From positions 124,001-188,000 of the forward strand of contig JAXGLD010000004.1 of NCBI GenBank assembly GCA_040769385.1: a DNA stretch of 64,000 nt, in the 5' to 3' direction. The notes under the pieces are model-generated. The model searched no databases, had not been told where the DNA came from, and saw only the letters and a list, made by a program, of their open reading frames with translations. The stretch comes from PHAA01 sp022706565 (GTDB lineage Bacteria; Bacillota; Syntrophomonadia; Syntrophomonadales; Syntrophomonadaceae). Position 1 is the stretch's first letter; each line of letters opens with the position of its first letter. Shown here piece by piece: positions 7,393-16,406 of the stretch. The position numbers and the translations under genes were made by a program.

Positions 7393-8463
7393 TCACCAAA
7401 CCTGGCTTAGGATGGCGAATCCGAATTCCAACGCGATCAGGATAATTATTATCCATTCCAGGAAGTTGGAATGCTGGATGTTGACCTCGTTGAGGAGAAG
7501 GTTGTAATTTTGCTGAATAACCTGCAATTTGCGGTTCAAACTGGCGGTCCACTGATCGGTACGCAGAACCTCCAGGGTGGTTTGGTACACCCGCGCGTAG
7601 TATACATCCTCGGTGACCTTGATGAGGTTTTCAATCCTCTCACGAATCTCCGTGATGTCCGCTATCATCTGCATTCGGTTACCGATGATTCGGCGATAGT
7701 GCCTCATCTTTCGATAGTTGGGCGTGGCGGCTGCTCCGTCGATGTCGTTGTACATGACCTGCATCTCCCGAGTGAGTTGGTTATCGTAATAGCGAAGTTC
7801 CAACAGCTGGACATTGGCGAATTCGATCAGATCGCGCAGGTCACTGGTATCCTCGGGGTCACAGATCAGAGCAGTATCCCAGGTAACGATCGCAAAATCA
7901 GCCTCACTGTAGCTCAATCGGTTGCGCAGAACCTGGGTGCGTACGGTTTCGCTGAAATCCAGGCGTTCACCCATCAAGAGCGGCACCGGGTCCTGCACTT
8001 CAGAGGGATGAGTGATGGTATAGATGATATAGTCTTCGAAATCTGGATCCGGGTCGAATTTTTCCAGCAGCGGCTGCAGGTGTTCGTGCAGCGACCTCAG
8101 GCAACGGGTAAACAGGTAATCCAAGTCATTCTGGCCGGCAAACCGCAAAGCTACGGTTTCGGGTTCGCTGGACTGATCCGGGTCGACATCATAGCTCAGA
8201 CAAATACTGACAACACCTAAATCGTAGATTTTGGCCTGGACACAAAAGGTCACCGTTCCCCAATCGCTCTCGTGAAGGAAATTGCCCAGATTGACTACCA
8301 GCGGCTGGGACGGGATCTGGATCGATTTGGGGCTGACCCTGAAAAAGCGAGCTCGGGCGGGCATACGCTCACCGGGCAACCCCTTCTCCAAACGGTTCAG
8401 GTCAAATTCCTGGCCGGTTTCATATATGCGGTAGATGTAGATGGAGAACACTAGCCTTCTCAT
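7393..8463 (-). CDS. RMD1/DUF155-like membrane-anchored protein
   Basis: A 356-residue protein whose C-terminal third resembles the RMD1/YagE (DUF155) family: a long helical region (residues 230-320), then LLNEVNIQHSNFLEWIIIILIALEFGFAI, which is a single C-terminal membrane helix preceded by the conserved HSNFLEW-type turn. The N-terminal part is acidic and has no signal peptide. Function in bacteria is unknown; eukaryotic relatives (RMND1, SIF2/SIF3) act in mitochondria and stress responses. The ATG used here lies directly against its AAGGAAGG site. A GTG four codons later (base 8451, starting MFSIYIYR) has better spacing and could be the true start. The gene appears to be monocistronic. Confidence 0.6.
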   Translation of the reverse strand: MRRLVFSIYIYRIYETGQEFDLNRLEKGLPGERMPARARFFRVSPKSIQIPSQPLVVNLGNFLHESDWGTVTFCVQAKIYDLGVVSICLSYDVDPDQSSEPETVALRFAGQNDLDYLFTRCLRSLHEHLQPLLEKFDPDPDFEDYIIYTITHPSEVQDPVPLLMGERLDFSETVRTQVLRNRLSYSEADFAIVTWDTALICDPEDTSDLRDLIEFANVQLLELRYYDNQLTREMQVMYNDIDGAAATPNYRKMRHYRRIIGNRMQMIADITEIRERIENLIKVTEDVYYARVYQTTLEVLRTDQWTASLNRKLQVIQQNYNLLLNEVNIQHSNFLEWIIIILIALEFGFAILSQVW

Positions 8464-8663
8464 CCTTCCTTCATAACCCTGAAGACACCCAACAACGGAT
8501 GTTTAAATTTTACCATGCCCCCACCAGTATTCATAATTTACGCACGCACCTTCCGGTACCAACTGCTTATCTTTCTGGGCAGACCAACGGTGTACCCCCC
8601 GCGGCATCCAAAGACGCTGGTCCTGGTTTTGGCGGGAGAGCGTCGTCTGACGGTAACCCCAGC

Positions 8664-8708
8664 GAAAACACAACAAGCCCTTCCCGCTGCCGGGAGGGCT
8701 TGGTTGTG
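8664..8708 (-). terminator. Terminator after pgmB; main feature of the 8464-8886 gap
   Basis: Long stem CACAAC-AGCCC-TCCCG with a GCAG loop, followed on the minus strand by GTTTTCG. The remaining parts of this 423-base gap contain no convincing gene; the 8464-8660 part must hold the promoter of the RMD1-like gene, but no clear box pair is seen. Confidence 0.75.
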
Positions 8709-8886
8709 GAGACGCTAGTCTTTTCTGCCGGCTTGGTATCAAAATATGGGAATGGAGATCTGAGTTGGGAGGTTAAAGGGTGATAATGCCGAAGACTCCT
8801 GCACTTACAGGAGATGTAAAAGTGAGTGTGGAAAATGGTGGAAGGGAATGCATGGATCCGAACCAAAGGAGTGAGTGAGTGTCCCT

Positions 8887-9531
8887 CTACCCCAATCCGT
8901 CGATCTTCAGCAAATCTGAAATCGTATCCAGGTTGTAGGTAGCGATCCCGTAGTTGATTCCATCGCCGATAGCAGCGCAATCCATATGGGCGGCGATAGC
9001 GGCCTGGAGACCGGACTGGCTGTCTTCGACCACCAGGCAGAAGCGGGGCTCGACGGCTAATAATTCGGCCGCCTTGACGAATACCTCCGGGGCGGGTTTG
9101 GCGCGGCTGATGTCGGTGCCGTCCACCACCGCGTCGAAGGCGTTCGCGAGCGCCAGACGGGCAAGAATAAAGCGGGCGTTTTTACTGGAAGACCCGATGG
9201 CGGTCCGGATTCCTTTGTGCTGGAGATGGGCCAGAGTGGGGAGGAAACCCGGGAAGACATCGTCAGGTGAGAGGTTCTCAAGGTTTTGTATGTATAAGTT
9301 GTTTTTTCTATCCGCCCAATACTGTTTGTCGGCCGCAGTCATGACACCGCCGTACCCTTCCAGGAGTACCTCCAGGCTGTCCATACGGCTCAGTCCCCGC
9401 AGGCGATTATTTACCTGCGGGGTGAAGTCGATCCCCAACTCATCGGCGATGCTCTTCCAGGCCAGATAGTGGTATTCATCGGTGCTGCAAACCACCCCGT
9501 CGAGATCAAAAATAACTGCTCGGTATTGCAC
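8887..9531 (-). CDS. pgmB: Beta-phosphoglucomutase (HAD superfamily)
   Basis: A 214-residue HAD-fold enzyme that interconverts beta-glucose-1-phosphate and glucose-6-phosphate. The N-terminal IFDLDGVV motif supplies the phosphorylated Asp (D9) and acid/base Asp (D11). A helical cap domain follows (residues 15-85), then the Ser of AIGSSSKN, the Lys of SRAKPAPE and the acidic VVEDSQSG motif. It lies 18 bases after the GH65 phosphorylase gene, whose product beta-glucose-1-phosphate is its substrate, which makes the assignment strong. It closes the otsAB-GH65-pgmB operon before a terminator. Confidence 0.9.
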   Translation of the reverse strand: MQYRAVIFDLDGVVCSTDEYHYLAWKSIADELGIDFTPQVNNRLRGLSRMDSLEVLLEGYGGVMTAADKQYWADRKNNLYIQNLENLSPDDVFPGFLPTLAHLQHKGIRTAIGSSSKNARFILARLALANAFDAVVDGTDISRAKPAPEVFVKAAELLAVEPRFCLVVEDSQSGLQAAIAAHMDCAAIGDGINYGIATYNLDTISDLLKIDGLG

Positions 9532-9549
9532 CTCTTTGCCCCTTTCTCA

Positions 9550-11844
9550 TCATCGGCCTTCATGTTTGGGTCGCGCCCGACTCACTACTAACACGTCCTC
9601 CAGTCGATATTCGACGTCTTCAATATACAGATTTACAGCCGGGCCGCTCTCTCTGGTCAGGACGGTCTGGTCCTTTTCCACTGCCACTATAATACGGGTA
9701 TTACGGTAACATATCTTGAACCGATAACTCTGCCATTTCTTTGGCAGGCGGGGCCGCAAATGGAGCCCGCTCTCCTTCAGGCGGAGACCGCCGAATCCGT
9801 ATACTACCGCCATGTAAATCCCACCCAGATTGGCGGCGTTAATCCCCTGGATGGTGGTCCGAAACCGGTCTTTTAGATCCACCTGGGCGGAAAGCTCGAA
9901 ATAGCCCAGGGCTTTCTCGCAGAGGCCCAGCCGGGCGGCCATGATACTGAAGATACTGCTGGACAGCGAGGAATCATGGGTGGTGATCTTTTCGTAATAC
10001 TGGTAGGAATTGAGCATGACCTGTTCCGACTGGGCATCTTCCAGGATGAAGTGGGCCAGAATGGTATCCGGCTGCTTGCAGATTTGGTGACGATACAGGT
10101 GCACCGGGTGGTAATGCAGCATCAAGGGGTAATCGTCCTTATGGATGCAGGACAAATCCATGCGGGGCTTGGACAGAAATGAATCATCCTGGGGATTGAT
10201 CCCCAGTTCCTCATCGTAGGGCAGGAAGACAGCCCGGGACGCTTCCCTGAACCGAACCACCTCCTCTTCGTGCAGCCCGATGCGCCCGATGGCCGGGCAG
10301 TCCGTTTCCTTGAGCAGCTCATAGAGCTTGGCGGCCCATTCCAAATGGTACTTGGCTAACAGGTTGGTATAGTAGTTGTTGTTGACCAGGCAGCTATATT
10401 CATCCGGGCCGGTGACCGTATTTATATGGAACTGCCCTTTGTAAAAATGGCCGGCATCTATCCAGATTCGGGCGGTTTGCCAGATTATCTCCGCCCCTTT
10501 ACAGCGTAGGAAATCCAAATCCCCGGTAGCCAGATAATAGGCGATGATGGAATAAGCAATGTCCCCATTGATATGGTATTGGGCAGCCCCGGCGGGGAAG
10601 TAACCGGAGCACTCCCTGCCCATGATAGTGCGCCACGGGTACAGGGCACCGGTTTTATGCCCCAGCAGGCGGGCGTTTTCGATGGCGCAGGGCAAGGTCC
10701 GGTAACGGAATTCAATCAGGGTCCTGGTATAGGCGGGCTCGGTGACGGTAAAAAAAGGCTGGATGTACATCTCCGTATCCCAGAAGTAGTGCCCCTCATA
10801 TCGCTCCCCGCTTAACCCTTTGGCCGGCACGTTGCAGTAGGGGTCTTTGCCCACCGCCTGCAACAGTTGGAACATGCTGTAGCGGACAGCCACAGAGGAA
10901 TCATCATCGCCTTCTATCTCCACCAGGCATTTGTCCCAATAATCGTTCATGTAATCAGCCTGGCGACGATACAATTCCTCGATGGTGAGGAGCCGGGCTT
11001 TATCCATCTCCATAGCCGCTGCCTCCCGGCAGATGCCGAATCGAATGGAATCACAGAACACCGCATACTTGATCAGCCGCACGGTTTGTTGAATCTCGGC
11101 GGTCCTGGAAATCTGATCAGTTATGTTGTTGTTGCCGGTAAAAATCTGCCGCTGCTCTTCTCCCTCCAGGAAATTGACTACCGCGGTGCATACCGACAAG
11201 CCCGATTCCGTGGTAACCGAGGTGATATAGGAAGCATCACCCATCAGTTCGCTTTCTGCCGGGTTGAGGTACAGGACCTGTTCGGAGCGGCTCGGCTCCA
11301 GGGGATCATAGTGGTTGAGGACCATCCCATTGTGGCTCGATTGAAACATAATCACCGCCGGCTGGTTGAGCAGCTTGACCTGGTATTCGATAGTGAACAG
11401 CGACAACTGAGTGAATGAAGCCATCCGAATGATAGTGATTTCGACTTCTTTGCCCAGCGGTGAAAGCCAGTGCACATGGCGGCCGGTCACACCCCGGTTG
11501 GTATCGACCCAGCGGCGGTGGCTCATCACCGTGCCGGTGAACATGCTGAATTCCTCATCGTCGACGAAGAGCTTGATAGACTGGGTATCCCTGACGTTGA
11601 GCATTACCTGTTTTTCGTCGATCAGCCCGAAGAGCCGCTCCGGCGGTTCCATCTCGGTGATGTCGTAGAAACCGTTTATATATTGTCCCCGCAGGGTTTG
11701 ATAGCCTTCCGGGTAGCCCTCTTCAAAGGCTGATCGAACCCCAATATAGCCATTGGCGTTGTGAAACAGGGTCTCCTGCAAAAGCAGGTTGTAGTTGTCC
11801 AGGGGCGGATTGTGTAGTTGGAAAATTCCGTTCTGGCTGCGCAT
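9550..11844 (-). CDS. GH65 glycoside phosphorylase, probably trehalose or kojibiose phosphorylase
   Basis: A 764-residue member of glycoside hydrolase family 65, with the N-terminal beta-sandwich, the (alpha/alpha)6 barrel containing FWDTEMYIQPFF near residue 350, and the general acid Glu in TGPDEYSC near residue 484. GH65 phosphorylases split alpha-linked glucose disaccharides with inversion, giving beta-glucose-1-phosphate and glucose. The gene sits 10 bases after the trehalose-6-phosphate synthase/phosphatase gene and before pgmB, so trehalose is the most likely substrate; kojibiose, maltose or nigerose phosphorylase cannot be excluded from sequence alone. The start has a clear AAGGAGAAGAA site. 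Length is normal for the family. Confidence 0.88.
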   Translation of the reverse strand: MRSQNGIFQLHNPPLDNYNLLLQETLFHNANGYIGVRSAFEEGYPEGYQTLRGQYINGFYDITEMEPPERLFGLIDEKQVMLNVRDTQSIKLFVDDEEFSMFTGTVMSHRRWVDTNRGVTGRHVHWLSPLGKEVEITIIRMASFTQLSLFTIEYQVKLLNQPAVIMFQSSHNGMVLNHYDPLEPSRSEQVLYLNPAESELMGDASYITSVTTESGLSVCTAVVNFLEGEEQRQIFTGNNNITDQISRTAEIQQTVRLIKYAVFCDSIRFGICREAAAMEMDKARLLTIEELYRRQADYMNDYWDKCLVEIEGDDDSSVAVRYSMFQLLQAVGKDPYCNVPAKGLSGERYEGHYFWDTEMYIQPFFTVTEPAYTRTLIEFRYRTLPCAIENARLLGHKTGALYPWRTIMGRECSGYFPAGAAQYHINGDIAYSIIAYYLATGDLDFLRCKGAEIIWQTARIWIDAGHFYKGQFHINTVTGPDEYSCLVNNNYYTNLLAKYHLEWAAKLYELLKETDCPAIGRIGLHEEEVVRFREASRAVFLPYDEELGINPQDDSFLSKPRMDLSCIHKDDYPLMLHYHPVHLYRHQICKQPDTILAHFILEDAQSEQVMLNSYQYYEKITTHDSSLSSSIFSIMAARLGLCEKALGYFELSAQVDLKDRFRTTIQGINAANLGGIYMAVVYGFGGLRLKESGLHLRPRLPKKWQSYRFKICYRNTRIIVAVEKDQTVLTRESGPAVNLYIEDVEYRLEDVLVVSRARPKHEGR

Positions 11845-11854
11845 TTCTTCTCCT

Positions 11855-14077
11855 TTATGCGTGTTTCAAGTTTTTACTTAAATCTATTTGATCGTCCAGT
11901 TGGATAAACCTGTTCAGAATAGACCGTATGTTTTTCCATGACCGAATGCTATATCTGGCATTGGTTGCCCCCGCCCCCACTTTGATCGAAAATGCCTCGG
12001 CAGGCAAGGACGCGAAAAGATCCTCATCGGTGAAATCATCACCCACCCCCAGGATGAAGTTAATATTAGGATTGTTCACAAACAGCGAAGCCGCGTAACC
12101 CTTATTGACGCGGGTGTCTTTGATCTCCAGCACCATGTTGCCTTCCAGCAGGCCCAGGGTGGTGGTTTGAGTCATAAATATCAGGGCTTCCCGGATCTCG
12201 CTGAGTTTCACGGCCACCATGTCCGGCTCGCATTGACGATAGTGGAAGGCCAGTGAATACTCTTTTTCTTCGATCAGGGAGCCGGGCATGCGGTTAGTGA
12301 ACATCTTCAGCAGGTTGAACACCGACGACTTCCATTCATTATCCAGGGGAGCGGTCATTTTCCACTCCTGGCCGGGGTGGCGCAGCCATAGGCCATGAGC
12401 CGCCAAAAAATGAAGGTTAAGGTCTCCCAACCACTCATCCAGCACGTCTTTATCGCGGCCGGAAATGATTACCACTGTATTGCGGGGATCACTGGCCAGT
12501 CTGCCCAATATATATCTGAGTTCCTGGTCCGGCCTGGCCTGTTCCGGCCTGGCCTGGATTCCCACCAGAGTGCCATCATAGTCCAGCAGCAACAGGCGCC
12601 GGCTACTCTCCCGGTAGGCATTCTCTAAAATATGCAGACAGTTGCTGATGTTGGGCGAAGTAGTCAGATTAGTATTGAGGACCGCATTATCCAGAGCCAG
12701 CATCATGTCCTTGGCCCAATAATGGACGTCATAGGTCTTGAGCCTTTCATGAATAGCCCGGTTGATGACAATCCTTTCTTCCCGGGGCATTTCCAGGGCA
12801 TATTTGATAGAGTCCGCGATGGCGTCAATATCATTGGGGTTTATCACCACCGCTTCGCCCAGTTCGCTGGCTGCCCCAGCCGTCTCGCTAATTATCAGCA
12901 TGCCTTCCAGGTCCGTACGGGTGGCCAGGTATTCCTTGGCGACCAGATTCATCCCGTCGCGCAAGGGAGTGACCAGCAGCACATCAGAGTATTTGTAGAG
13001 AGCGACCAGCTTGTCCTGAGAAAAGGTCTGATAAAACAGCCAGACCGGCATCCAGTTGATGGTGCCGTACTCGCCGTTAATCCGGCTGACCAGTTCGAAA
13101 ACCTCTCTTTTCAGGTTATCGTAATCCGGCACTGCCGCACGCGAGGGCGCTACCACCAGCGTCAGACGGCATTTCTCCAGGTACTCGGGGTAGCGGTCCA
13201 GGAAAACGCCGAAGGCCCGGATGCGCTCCGGAATGCCTTTAGTATAATCCAGGCGGTCGATGGACAGGATGTTTTTGATATCCAGGTTGCGGTTGAATAA
13301 TTGCGCCACCTCGGCCATGAAGTCCTGGTTGCCGGACCCGTAGGCGAAATGGTCGTAATCGATGCCCATTGGGAAAGCATCAACCTGGACGGTATGGTTC
13401 TCGTAATTGATTCGGTACAGGTTGTGGTCCAGTCCCAGCACCCTTCGCACGCTGCTCAAGAAATGGCGTACATAATCATAGGTGTGGAAACCGATCAGGT
13501 CTGCCCCCAGTAAACCGCGCAGGATCGGTTCGCGCCAGATCAGCAAACGGAAAACCTCGAAGGACGGGAAAGGTATGTGCAGGAAGAATGCCACCCGGGT
13601 ATCGGGATACCTTTCCTTAATCATCTGCGGCAGCAGCATCAGCTGGTAATCATGTATCCAGACTGTGTCACCAGGCTCGATAAGCTGGACCACGGCCTCG
13701 AAAAATTTGCGGTTGACGCCTTGATAGGCCTGCCAGGTGGCGGCATCATATTCGGTCTTGGTGGGGAAATAATGAAATAGTGGCCAGATGGTGCGGTTGC
13801 AGAAACCATTGTAATATTGTTCGATCTCGGCTTGGGACAAGAAAATGGGAAGGCAGCGGTATTGCTGTATCAACTCCTGCTGCACCAAAGCCCTTTCCTT
13901 ATTGGTAACATCCTCTTTCGCTATTCCGGGCCACCCCACCCAAATGCTGTCGTTGCGGTTGTGATAGCTCTTCAGCCCCGTAGCCAGCCCACCTATACTC
14001 CAAGTATAGCTGAAGCCGTTTTCGTCCCGGTTTGTGGTTATAGGCAGGCGATTGGAGATAATAATCATTTTACTCAA
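11855..14077 (-). CDS. otsAB: Bifunctional trehalose-6-phosphate synthase/phosphatase
   Basis: A 740-residue fusion. Residues 1 to about 470 are a GT20 trehalose-6-phosphate synthase (IIISNRLP start, SIGGLATGL, WIHDYQLMLLP, DRLDYTKGIPERI, and TPLRDGMNLVAKEYLA for UDP/ADP-glucose binding). From about residue 495 there is a HAD phosphatase domain (LLLLDYDGTLVG, VVIISGRDKD, GVGDDFTDEDLF). The protein makes trehalose from nucleotide-glucose and glucose-6-phosphate in one polypeptide, an arrangement best known from fungi and plants but found in some bacteria. The reading frame opens with TTG eight bases after GGAG; an ATG three codons later is the alternative. It leads an operon with the GH65 phosphorylase and pgmB, so synthesis and breakdown of trehalose are cotranscribed. 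Confidence 0.93.
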   Translation of the reverse strand: MSKMIIISNRLPITTNRDENGFSYTWSIGGLATGLKSYHNRNDSIWVGWPGIAKEDVTNKERALVQQELIQQYRCLPIFLSQAEIEQYYNGFCNRTIWPLFHYFPTKTEYDAATWQAYQGVNRKFFEAVVQLIEPGDTVWIHDYQLMLLPQMIKERYPDTRVAFFLHIPFPSFEVFRLLIWREPILRGLLGADLIGFHTYDYVRHFLSSVRRVLGLDHNLYRINYENHTVQVDAFPMGIDYDHFAYGSGNQDFMAEVAQLFNRNLDIKNILSIDRLDYTKGIPERIRAFGVFLDRYPEYLEKCRLTLVVAPSRAAVPDYDNLKREVFELVSRINGEYGTINWMPVWLFYQTFSQDKLVALYKYSDVLLVTPLRDGMNLVAKEYLATRTDLEGMLIISETAGAASELGEAVVINPNDIDAIADSIKYALEMPREERIVINRAIHERLKTYDVHYWAKDMMLALDNAVLNTNLTTSPNISNCLHILENAYRESSRRLLLLDYDGTLVGIQARPEQARPDQELRYILGRLASDPRNTVVIISGRDKDVLDEWLGDLNLHFLAAHGLWLRHPGQEWKMTAPLDNEWKSSVFNLLKMFTNRMPGSLIEEKEYSLAFHYRQCEPDMVAVKLSEIREALIFMTQTTTLGLLEGNMVLEIKDTRVNKGYAASLFVNNPNINFILGVGDDFTDEDLFASLPAEAFSIKVGAGATNARYSIRSWKNIRSILNRFIQLDDQIDLSKNLKHA

Positions 14078-14397
14078 ATGTCTCGCTCCCCCCCTGATAT
14101 ACCCTTGATCGGATCGGAATTCGGACCCGGGCCTTGCTTTCCCTGCAAACTAGCCCCGGATACTTCATGGCGTTCGATTTTTGTCACCTATATAGGATTC
14201 TTGCTGCTCCATTTTCTTAATAATTATACATTTAAAGTAATTATACAGTAAAAACCAGCCCTGTTTATACCTGATGACTATTAATCCCTGCTCAAGCAGC
14301 CATGAGCCGCCAAAGCGCAGCTGATCAAAAGGTGTGCAATTTGATTAATAATCTCCCCGTAGTCGGCATAGATATAGATATTACTGTATTAAGGAGG
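14078..14397. promoter_or_regulatory. Divergent intergenic region between otsAB and the small ORF
   Basis: This gap holds two direct copies of TAATTATAC (14221-14229 and 14238-14246). Read on the minus strand, each copy gives a TATAAT -10 box, so this is the probable otsAB promoter zone with two alternative -10 elements. A near-perfect AAGGAGGTGA ribosome binding site for the plus-strand small ORF lies at 14391-14400. Confidence 0.45.
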
Positions 14398-14424
14398 TGA
14401 TCTGCCATCGATTATGAAGGGCTG

Positions 14425-14631
14425 ATGATCCTGAACATGTTGAGGTACAGGCTGTATATGCCAGTCGAGGTTATCGTGGACCGACTGTTTGGCGGGAACC
14501 GGGTCCGGGCCAATGAACAGGTGATTGGATTGGAGAATTCCAAGCTGATCGAATTCGCGGGTGAGAATCAGATTAGCCTCACCGCTGCGGGGAAGATGTT
14601 TTTGTCCCAACAACGCCGCCAAAACAAGTAA
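14425..14631 (+). CDS. Small hypothetical protein
   Basis: A 68-residue soluble protein (MILNMLRYRLYMPVEVIVDR...) with no family I recognise; it resembles a small winged-helix-like or regulatory domain in its spacing of hydrophobic residues, but that is only an impression. The excellent ribosome binding site AAGGAGGTGA ends at 14400. That is 24 bases before this ATG but only 6 bases before an in-frame ATC at 14407, which would add IDYEGL to the N-terminus. Use of a rare AUC start is possible and would give 74 residues. The gene stands alone, divergent from otsAB and convergent with the zinc-ribbon gene. Confidence 0.6.
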   Translation: MILNMLRYRLYMPVEVIVDRLFGGNRVRANEQVIGLENSKLIEFAGENQISLTAAGKMFLSQQRRQNK

Positions 14632-14660
14632 ACAACAAGGTTCAGCCGGCAAATAATCAT

Positions 14661-14695
14661 AAAAAAATCCCTGGAACCGCAAGCGATTCCAGGGA
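14661..14695 (-). terminator. Terminator after the zinc-ribbon gene
   Basis: Stem TCCCTGGAA/TTCCAGGGA followed by seven T residues on the minus strand (14667-14661). Confidence 0.9.
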
Positions 14696-14710
14696 CCAGG
14701 TCATTCGTTT

Positions 14711-15019
14711 TTACCAGCTGTTTCTTCTGGGCTGCGGTGTGTAGCAGTCCCGGCAGTATACCGGTCTCTCGCCAGTTGGCTGAAAGGGCACGGTCGCAAT
14801 GTTACCGCAGTTGGCGCAAGTAGCCTCATACATCTGGCGGGGTTGACCGAAACCACCACGATTGCCGCCTCTGGAAGCCGCTTTGCGGGCTGCGCGACAT
14901 TCCGGGCAACGGCCGGGCTCATTGGTGAATCCCTTTTCCGCGTAGAATTCCTGCTCGGAAGCCGTGAAGGCAAAATCACTGCCACAATCCCTGCAATTAA
15001 GCGTTTTGTCTGAATACAT
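14711..15019 (-). CDS. Zinc-ribbon domain protein
   Basis: A 102-residue protein with four Cys pairs: CRDC at residues 8-11, CPEC near 38, CANC near 68 and CRDC near 88. It therefore carries two treble-clef or zinc-ribbon units, separated by a Gly/Arg-rich linker (SRGGNRGGFGQ). Proteins of this CxxC-x(n)-CxxC type are common in Firmicutes and are thought to bind nucleic acid or partner proteins through zinc; no specific function is established. The start MYSDKTL has a good AGGAGG site; an upstream in-frame ATG is not preferred. Monocistronic, followed by a strong terminator. Confidence 0.75.
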   Translation of the reverse strand: MYSDKTLNCRDCGSDFAFTASEQEFYAEKGFTNEPGRCPECRAARKAASRGGNRGGFGQPRQMYEATCANCGNIATVPFQPTGERPVYCRDCYTPQPRRNSW

Positions 15020-15200
15020 TAAAAAACCTCCTAAATTTTCTGCCCGCAATTAAGGTCAATACTCGCAATCCGTAATTCCCCTTAATTCAGAAGCATTCAG
15101 AAGGTCTATTCATCCCTAATTTGTCGAGCGTGATTAGCATAACAGATTGGTTAGACAAATGCAAATCGTAACAATCAAATTTTTTCATGTCTGGTCAGGA

Positions 15201-15229
15201 TTGACAAACCCACCGTGCCTGATTAGACT
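15201..15229 (+). promoter_or_regulatory. Promoter of the CDF transporter leader
   Basis: TTGACA at 15201-15206, 17-base spacer, TAGACT at 15224-15229. Transcription would start near 15236 and include the riboswitch-like leader. Confidence 0.7.
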
Positions 15230-15285
15230 ATTAAGAACTGAATTGATACTCTCTTTGCACTGCAAAACTTAAGATTACAGTACAA

Positions 15286-15390
15286 ACTGAGCAGGCGATG
15301 AACCCTCTTGCAGGGTTCGTGGGGCCGGGCCGGAAACGGCAGCAGATAGGCATCTGTGGGACAGTAAAAACGTTCTACAGGTGCTTTTTT
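15286..15390 (+). promoter_or_regulatory. Probable NiCo (Co2+/Ni2+) riboswitch with terminator
   Basis: The leader before the cation exporter can fold as a four-way junction. An outer AGCA/UGCU helix encloses a GAACCCU/AGGGUUC arm, a GCCG/CGGC arm and an AGAU/AUCU arm. The purine-rich elements GUGGGG, CGGCAGC and GGGACAG lie at the junction, as in the NiCo (czcD) riboswitch class. GCAUCUGU (15350-15357), part of the last arm, can instead pair with ACAGGUGC (15377-15384), which is followed by six U residues. That makes a terminator mutually exclusive with the aptamer, so metal binding should switch expression on. The mutually exclusive fold is visible; the class assignment rests on memory of the consensus. 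Confidence 0.6.
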
Positions 15391-15430
15391 AGCTAATGGG
15401 GCAAGGGAGCGTATTATTGGGGGGATATAA

Positions 15431-16330
15431 ATGGGGTCGTTGGATAGAAAGGGTCGGGTTGCCTTATTATCGATTGCCTCCAATTCCATTTTGATCATGC
15501 TGAAGGTCATCGCCGGCGTCCTGAGCGGTTCAGTCAGTATCATCTCCGAGGCCATACATTCCAGCATGGACCTGGTGGCTTCGTTTATTGCCTTTTTCTC
15601 GGTTCGAACGTCATCCAAACCAGCCGACCGGGAGCATCCGTACGGTCATGGCAAAATTGAGAATATCTCCGCTATCGCTGAAGGTGTCCTCATTTTTGTA
15701 GCCGCAGCCCTAATTATCAAAGAAGCTATCGAGAAAATTTTGCACCCGGCTGAATTGGAATATGCCACCCTGGGGATTTCAGTCATGCTGGTGGCAGTAG
15801 TAGTCAATATCCTGGTCAGCAGGAAGCTATATCAGGTAGGCAAAGAGGAGGATTCCATGGCCCTGGAGGCTGATGCCCTCCATCTCAAGACCGACGTCTA
15901 CACCTCTTTGGGAGTGGCCCTGGGCCTGTTATTGATCAAGTTGACCGGGATTGCCATATTGGATCCGATCGTAGCCATTCTGGTGGCCTTGCTCATTATC
16001 AAAGAGGCCTGGGAGTTGTGCAGCAATGCCGTGAACTTCCTTCTCGATACCCGCCTTACCGATGATGAGGAAGAGAAGATAATCAGTATAATTAATAATT
16101 ACAGCGATCAATTCGGTGATTTTCACAAACTTAAAACCAGGAAAGCCGGCAATATGAAACACATAGATTTTCATATCACGGTCGCTCCTGATGCTACTGT
16201 CGAAGAAATGCACCGGCTGATCGGCAGTTTCAAGAAGGATATGTGCGAAGAATTTACCTATACCCGGGTCAGTGTTCATGTAGATCACTACCCGGTCGCC
16301 AACCAATCATTGCCGTCAGCCGGGGATTAA
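15431..16330 (+). CDS. Cation diffusion facilitator (CDF) family metal exporter
   Basis: A 299-residue CDF transporter that exports divalent metals in exchange for protons. It has six predicted membrane helices within residues 10-205, the metal-site motif SEAIHSSMD in helix 2 and HLKTD in helix 5 (paired acidic/His ligands), HPYGHGK between helices 2 and 3, and a cytoplasmic ferredoxin-like C-terminal domain with HIDFHITV and HVDHYP. The start follows a GGGGGG site. The leader resembles a NiCo riboswitch, so cobalt or nickel is the predicted substrate. Length is normal for the family. Confidence 0.9.
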   Translation: MGSLDRKGRVALLSIASNSILIMLKVIAGVLSGSVSIISEAIHSSMDLVASFIAFFSVRTSSKPADREHPYGHGKIENISAIAEGVLIFVAAALIIKEAIEKILHPAELEYATLGISVMLVAVVVNILVSRKLYQVGKEEDSMALEADALHLKTDVYTSLGVALGLLLIKLTGIAILDPIVAILVALLIIKEAWELCSNAVNFLLDTRLTDDEEEKIISIINNYSDQFGDFHKLKTRKAGNMKHIDFHITVAPDATVEEMHRLIGSFKKDMCEEFTYTRVSVHVDHYPVANQSLPSAGD

Positions 16331-16406
16331 TTCGGGGCCGTAGATCCCCGTCGACTGTTCGGTCTGCACCTGGTCAAACGCAAGAACGAGGATCCCTCTA
16401 TGGGAA

